Below, one piece after another: positions 58,780 to 64,000 of a stretch of DNA of 64,000 nucleotides. The notes under the pieces were generated by a model. The model was not told where the DNA came from, ran no database searches, and worked only from the letters and a program-made list of their open reading frames with translations. Origin of the DNA: Himantopus leucocephalus (lineage: Eukaryota > Chordata > Aves > Charadriiformes > Recurvirostridae); NCBI GenBank assembly GCA_003993805.1, contig RSEF01000001.1:74167396-74231395 (forward strand), written 5' to 3'. The translations under genes and the position numbers were made by a program. Position 1 is the stretch's first letter, and each line of letters begins with the position of its first letter.

Positions 58780-59309
58780 CCCCAAAGAAAAGGGGATGAG
58801 ATAACCTGGCTTTTGCCAGGCTGTGCCAGGGCAACAGGAGGAGTCTCTCGGAGGGCCACTGAGGTCCCTGGGGACTGGTAGTGGGGCTTCTTTGGTGTGA
58901 GGATGAGAAGGCTGCCTGGTAGGTGGTTGAAGATGAAGCCAGACCTTCCATGGTGGTGCCCAAAGAATAACAAGTTAAGCAAAGAAGTCCAAGGGACAGC
59001 TGTTCCTGTGGAGAAGCAGGGACTGCAGTTCTGCCAGGAAGTTGCGCTGGCCTTCAGCATTCAGGTCCCTTCTAGCTGCTTCATTAGGAGTTCTTCTCAA
59101 GATTGGGCAATAAGCAATTAAAAAAAACAACAATAAACCAAGAAAAAGAACAGTAAAAATGCTTTCCTCCTCTCTTATTTGCTACTTTGGTGACTGTATC
59201 TGGATTCCTCTGTCCCCTCCTGGTCTCCCCAGTCCAGGAAGACACTGGTGTGGGGGGTCTTTGGGATGGTGAGGGGCCAGGGCACACAAGGGCGGTCTGA
59301 GGGAACTGC
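58780..59309. other. Intergenic sequence
   Basis: 530 bases with no supported gene. Frames on both strands are short and unlike known proteins. Confidence 0.45.
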
Positions 59310-59503
59310 CTCTGGTCATGAGGGTGGTGAGACACTGGAACAGGCTGCCCAGAGAAGTTGTGGATGCTCTATCACTGGAGGTGTTCAAGGCCAGGTTGGA
59401 TGGGGCTTTGAGCAAACATCTAGTGAAAGATGTCCCTGCCCATGGCAGGGGTGTTGGACTAGATGATCTTTAAAGGTCCCTTCCAATCCAAACCATTCTA
59501 TGA
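59310..59503 (+). mobile_element. CR1 LINE 3' fragment
   Basis: A 194-bp CR1 3' end: ATGAGGGTGGTGAGACACTG, GAACAGGCTGCCCAGAGAAG, CCCATGGCAGGGGTGTTGGA, then GGTCCCTTCCAATCC and ATTCTATGAG. Severely 5'-truncated. Confidence 0.92.
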
Positions 59504-62239
59504 GACAGGCAATAGTATAATGTGCTGCTGCACTTGGTTCCCCTGCATTTTTGTGGCCTGTGCTAGCAAAGGTCTGCAATCACCATATCTCTCTTAGGCT
59601 TATATTCAGTTTGTACAGCAAAACCAACCGACATGTCAGCTGCGGATCACTGAATTACTGCTTATTCTCAAAATACTAAGCCTGCGTCATTTCTTTTTCA
59701 GTTTCTTGTCTGAAACTCAAGCCCTGTGCCTGTGGGATGTTTTAGCTCTGAAGGACATTTTTCCAAGCATTTATAATTTGATGTAATTGACTATTCCAAG
59801 AATCGTTGAGTCTCTTCCCACTGATTTTGAGACAGGCACCCCGACAGCAGCCTCGATGTTACTGTTGCCAACCACTTCACCTTTCAATTTTTATTTTTAT
59901 TTTTATTTTTGCCGTGTAGGTTATGTAGACTCTTTGCTTAAACCCAGCAGGTCTAGCTTTTCCCAAGCCTTGGGTGATGATCCTCTAGGACCGTAAACAT
60001 CTGCACGGATCTAAGTTCACATGGGTCCTAATGGTGGTCTGTGGAAAATGGTTTTGCCAAGTTGGTGCTTGGTTTGTCTCTGTGTGCTGGCCAGGCCACC
60101 AGCTGTGAGCACCTCAAGCACCAGAAGTAGTCTGGTATTAGCCATCATTCTCGTCTCCCCTTGCAGGCAGGGGAAGACCTCTCTTTATAAAGGTGTTTAA
60201 TTCTTCAGGGCCTAAGCAAGCAGGTTTGTGGGAGGGGAAGCTTAGGGGAGGTGTTGCTTCATCACCTTCTTCTGCCCAGGCATCTGGGATGCTCCAGCTC
60301 TGTCACCAATTCCTGGGACTGTTCCCGGTCCAGCAATTCTGCAACTGCTTCCTCAGGGCAGAAAGAGCTTTGTAAGGTGTGTGAGTTGAAGGACAGTTGT
60401 ACTGCTCCAGGCTGTGCTATGTTGGGAGCTTATTTATCCTTGGATAGATGCATTCTAATTCTGTCTCTGCTGTTTTGGTCTCCTGCCTCTTCAGGGAATT
60501 GGACGCTCTTTGTGAGAGCAGGGTTTGACAGACTTTAACCTTGGTAGCGAGTGTTTTCCTCTCCCCTGTAGTTACTGGCTGTAGCCGATCATGTGTATTT
60601 ACTCGTCCATGTTGTTCACCTGCTCCAGTAGCGGAGCTAAAATTGCCAGCATTCAACCTGAATTTAGTTTGCTTTTCCTGCCAGTGCCTTTCATTCATTG
60701 GCAGTTTCTCTGCTGTGAGCATGGTGCTGCTCACCTGTAGCTAATAAACACCTCTGCCTTTCATGTTGCTTTTTGCTCCTGCTGAGCCGTCATCTTCATC
60801 CCTGCTACTCCGTTGAAGAAGTCCTGACGATGCTAATGCTGCTGCTGCCGCCACCCTGTAGACATGCTCTGCACTTGTGATTCCTCTGAACATGCAGGTC
60901 TTGCAAGGTGTTTCCAGGTGCATCTCACTGACTTGCACCACTTGCTGCAGTGAGGAAGAGGGTCTTTTGTGTGTGTTGGTGGGGCAGGGGAGGATGTGCT
61001 CCCTCTTTGAACTCCTACTGTCCCCCTGCCTCAGTCTGGCTAGTATTATTTCAGTTTGTCTGTACTGTCTGATCGCTGTCTGCATTCCATCAGCTCCAGC
61101 CATGCGGCTGATTTCCTTTGCTTCGCAAATTGTAATTGCTTTGCCAATTAACTCTGGGTCTTCCAGTGCTCTGTCTTGAGTGCTTTCTCCCAAAACCCCG
61201 TGCTTCCCAAATGGCATGATTAGTTGGGTTTTTTCCTAAACTTAGATCCTTTGTAAATTCTGTTTTCACCTTTTTCTTGTCATTCTGTGTTTGAATTAGA
61301 TATCTGACATAGGCGCATCGAGGAGGGGAAAGAAATATTTCAGCAAGTCTTGCAGCTCATGCAGAAGTAGAAGAAGAAAGAAAAGTGAAAGACAAGACAA
61401 GCAGGAGAGAAGAGGCAGCATTTGGGAATACAGATGACAGAGATTATTTAACTGAAGTAAGAAGCAGCCAAAAATGGGGAATAGCGAGATGAGTGTCAGA
61501 GCAGAGTGATCAGAAAATGCCAATGGCCCCTAAAAAGTTGTACGGGGGAAGGAACTGAAGGCTAAATTAAAAGCAAATACTTGGGATTTCAGTGGAGCAG
61601 AGAGGCTGGAATCGACAGTCTCGGGTGCAGAGATCAAAAAGAAAGATGTAGAAAGGAGTCAGAGGGCACAGGGTAAACCACTAACTCAGAGTTTTAAAAG
61701 GGGTGGAGGAAAATGCAGGGGTAATAATTACACAAGCTGGTGGGGACCATAAGCAGCTCTGCTGACATGGTTAAGAACGTATTTGGTGTCATAAGGGTGT
61801 TTGGTGCCTTGAAAATTAGTACCACAGTGGCTTTTTACTGTAGTCAGTGTCTGCCAAGACATCTGTTTTCCCTGTGTAGAGCATTGTGCTCAGTGCTGCA
61901 GCTGCTCCGCTTGATTTGCAGAGTGTGGTTACCTGTTTTGTCCTGGGTGTCTATAGCAAACGCCCAGCCCTTTGCCAGTTGTTTCTGCAGAAAAAGGATT
62001 TGCTAATGTAGTCAGGTTTTCTTCACGTGTCCCTCTTTAATTACAAAGGATGTAAAGTCCCTTTTCTCTAGGTACAGTGAAAAATCAAAAAAAGATGCTT
62101 GGTTTGTATATAGTCCTGTGATCCATGGTCAGGTAGGATTTAATCCAGAAACTCTCTGGATTTGCTGAGGTTCACACTACCTCTGCTCCTTTCATAAGCC
62201 TCGGGGCTCGCTTACTGTCTGTCTTTCTTTCCATCCCCT
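59504..62239. other. Intergenic sequence
   Basis: 2.7 kb without a recognisable gene. It contains an (ATTTT)n run at about 59887-59910 and the short open frames 60741-61217 (minus) and 60877-61179 (plus), neither of which resembles a known protein. Confidence 0.5.
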
Positions 62240-63100
62240 TTTGGGGTTTTTCTCTCACACAGAGGGACAGGCGTTGTTTGCTGGAACAAGTGCAAGTTTG
62301 CAGCCAGGCACAGGGGAAAACTTTCCCCACTCGACTCCCACCCCAAGCGCTGACTCCCACAGCAGAGACTGCGATGTTACAGCTATCAGCCTCAGCAGCG
62401 AGGGCTTCCCACCCCCGGGTAACCATTTTGTAGTAGGCACTGTGGTGGAGAAGGGACCATTCCGGGAAGGCGCGGGACCAGACTCTCGTACAAGTGGTGC
62501 TTGCAAAGTGGCGCTGGCTCAGCGTGGCGCGCTGGGCTCCGAGGTGCACCAGCCCCAGATCTGTCCAAAAATATGTAAAACACGTGGGATCCTGTTGCGA
62601 GTTTGCAGCCGAAACTATCGCTTTGGGCAGAAAGCGAGTCCTGCGAGTGCTGCCGGGGTCCGGGAGCAGATCCCCTCAGGAGCCGCGGTTTGTCCTTGCT
62701 CCGTCTCTGGGCGATGGGGGAAGGATTTGCTTCAGCCCGAACCAGCTTGGCTCCCCCCCTGCCTGCCACCGGTTTATATTTAGCTGGCAGCGCGTGCCCC
62801 GTTTGAAGGCAGCGTTCTCCCAGCCCTCACCTCCGCGCTGCCCAGCTTTCCACAGCGGTTAAGCTGCTGCTGCCTGGGTGGAGAGCCGGAGCCTAAAATT
62901 AGCAGGGAGCTCTTCTCTTGCCAAATAGCAGTGTCTGACCCAGCCGAGCCTGGCGAGAAGGAGAGGAAAACGGTCTTAAATCTCTCTGAGCAGAAGGCCC
63001 GGCGTGTGCCTGCTGGCTTCTCGGGGCTCTTGTGGCGAGGGGTGAGGGATGCCCTGCCGGGGGGTCGCATGTGGAAATGCTGAAGCAGTGGGGAGAGTAG
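62240..63100. other. GC-rich patch, possible distal regulatory or first-exon region
   Basis: More GC- and CpG-rich than the preceding 8 kb. Overlapping frames on both strands (longest 62241-62783 plus, 180 codons) look compositional. It could be a promoter of the next gene to the right (B4GALNT3 by amniote synteny), but I see no matching coding exon. Confidence 0.35.
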
Positions 63101-64000
63101 GGCATTGCCACGACGGTCTCGGGACACGGTAGGAAATCCTGATTCTCAGAGCTCGGTTTCCCTTTGAATATCATATAAACACTCGGGGAGGCCAATTTTT
63201 GCTGCTGGATGTCTTCAGAGCCGCAGGCGTCTCCCCGCTAAGGGAGAGGTTTTCTGGGCAGATGTGGAGTTTGGCTGCCGTAACAAAACTAGTGTGTATT
63301 CACTGCTCCCACCCCACCAGAACAAGCTGCTGAAGATTTTGCTGCCCCCGAGAGCTGCTGACCCTAAATGAGCCCTTGTTTGCTCTCTATTACAGAGCGG
63401 GCTCCAGGAGGGGCTGTGGTCTGGTGATTACAGTTCAAATTTGGGTGACCGGGGACGCACACCATCCCTGTCTCTACTGCTGAGCAGCCGAGGCTTCAGA
63501 ACGAGCTGCTTCGGCATCCCGTGCCTCAATGAGCCTGTACAGCAAAGATGTAGGTGATAATTGTTATTTATCCTTTTGAAATACTTCATGTCCATGAATG
63601 GAAAAGCATTAATTGGGCTCCAAATGATTCCAGTGCAAGCGGAAAGCGTGTTGTTTCACTATTGACTATTCTGCCAGACCCGGCCTGCCCTGCTGGTATG
63701 GTCCTGCTGGTTTGGCTGCCCCAGGCATGCTGCTATGCTGTCTTTTGGGAACCAACTTTGCTAGTGCGTGTAACCCAGCAGCGGGAACTCGCCTGGGCCC
63801 CCAGAATACAGGTTCTCGCCTCTGGCCTTTCCCATTCATTGCGCTTGCCTGAATTGCACAGCCCGGGGCAAGAAATGGATAGGAGGATGCAGCAGAGGAG
63901 GGGACTTGGTCCCTAAACCCTATTCTGCCTTTGATCGGTGGCCTTTGGAAAGACCCGTCTGCAGTATGTGCCAGAGCAGCACAACGGTAAACCATGACCA
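63101..64000. other. Right-end intergenic sequence
   Basis: No supported gene or repeat. Open frames at 63554-63916 (plus) and 63666-63995 (minus) overlap each other and resemble nothing known. Confidence 0.45.

Noticed and set aside
62241..62783. 180-codon plus-strand frame tested as a possible B4GALNT3 first exon
   Set aside because: It lacks the short basic cytoplasmic tail and signal-anchor pattern expected for that glycosyltransferase, and antisense frames of similar length overlap it.

Overview
The window is vertebrate nuclear DNA, almost certainly from a bird. It carries two divergently arranged protein-coding genes whose exons can be followed codon by codon, plus several CR1 LINE fragments with typical avian 3' ends. 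The gene pair, KDM5A on the minus strand and CCDC77 on the plus strand, is the order known from other amniotes. Introns are short to moderate. Three 100-base N gaps and five single-N joins flanked by duplicated sequence mark this as a draft assembly.

Positions 1-36617 (minus strand): KDM5A, a JmjC histone H3K4 demethylase. Twenty-one consecutive coding exons are present, from the start codon at 36617 to an exon ending at 218. They encode 1071 residues without an internal stop: JmjN, ARID, PHD1, JmjC (ligands H482, E484, H570), C5HC2 zinc finger and most of the PLU-1-like helical region. The C-terminal exons, including PHD2 and PHD3, lie off the left edge. Introns hold two CR1 copies (10985-11649 and 31654-32440), simple repeats and one gap.

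Positions 36.2-40.1 kb: two separate CpG-rich promoters. The KDM5A island (about 36.23-37.40 kb) contains ETS-type sites and ends in a perfect 86-bp palindrome of GC boxes. The CCDC77 island (about 39.49-40.08 kb) has a ZNF143-like site, an NRF1-like site and two inverted CCAAT boxes. Between them lie an LTR-like element and a segment present in two to three assembly-duplicated copies.

Positions 40026-51547 (plus strand): CCDC77, a coiled-coil protein. It is complete in 11 coding exons and 485 residues. One intron uses a GC donor. The 3' UTR runs to a candidate polyadenylation site near 53.77 kb.

Positions 53.8-64.0 kb: no gene that I can name. This stretch holds a nested CR1 pair, further CR1 tails, a gap, a small TATA-linked open reading frame of unknown nature (58.2-58.8 kb) and a GC-rich patch at 62.2-63.1 kb. 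The next gene by amniote synteny would be B4GALNT3, but I found no exon of it.

I did not find a convincing undescribed biological system. The most noteworthy items are the 86-bp palindrome, the GC-AG intron, a tandem NAGNAG acceptor in KDM5A, the nested CR1 insertion, and several assembly duplications that could mislead annotation.
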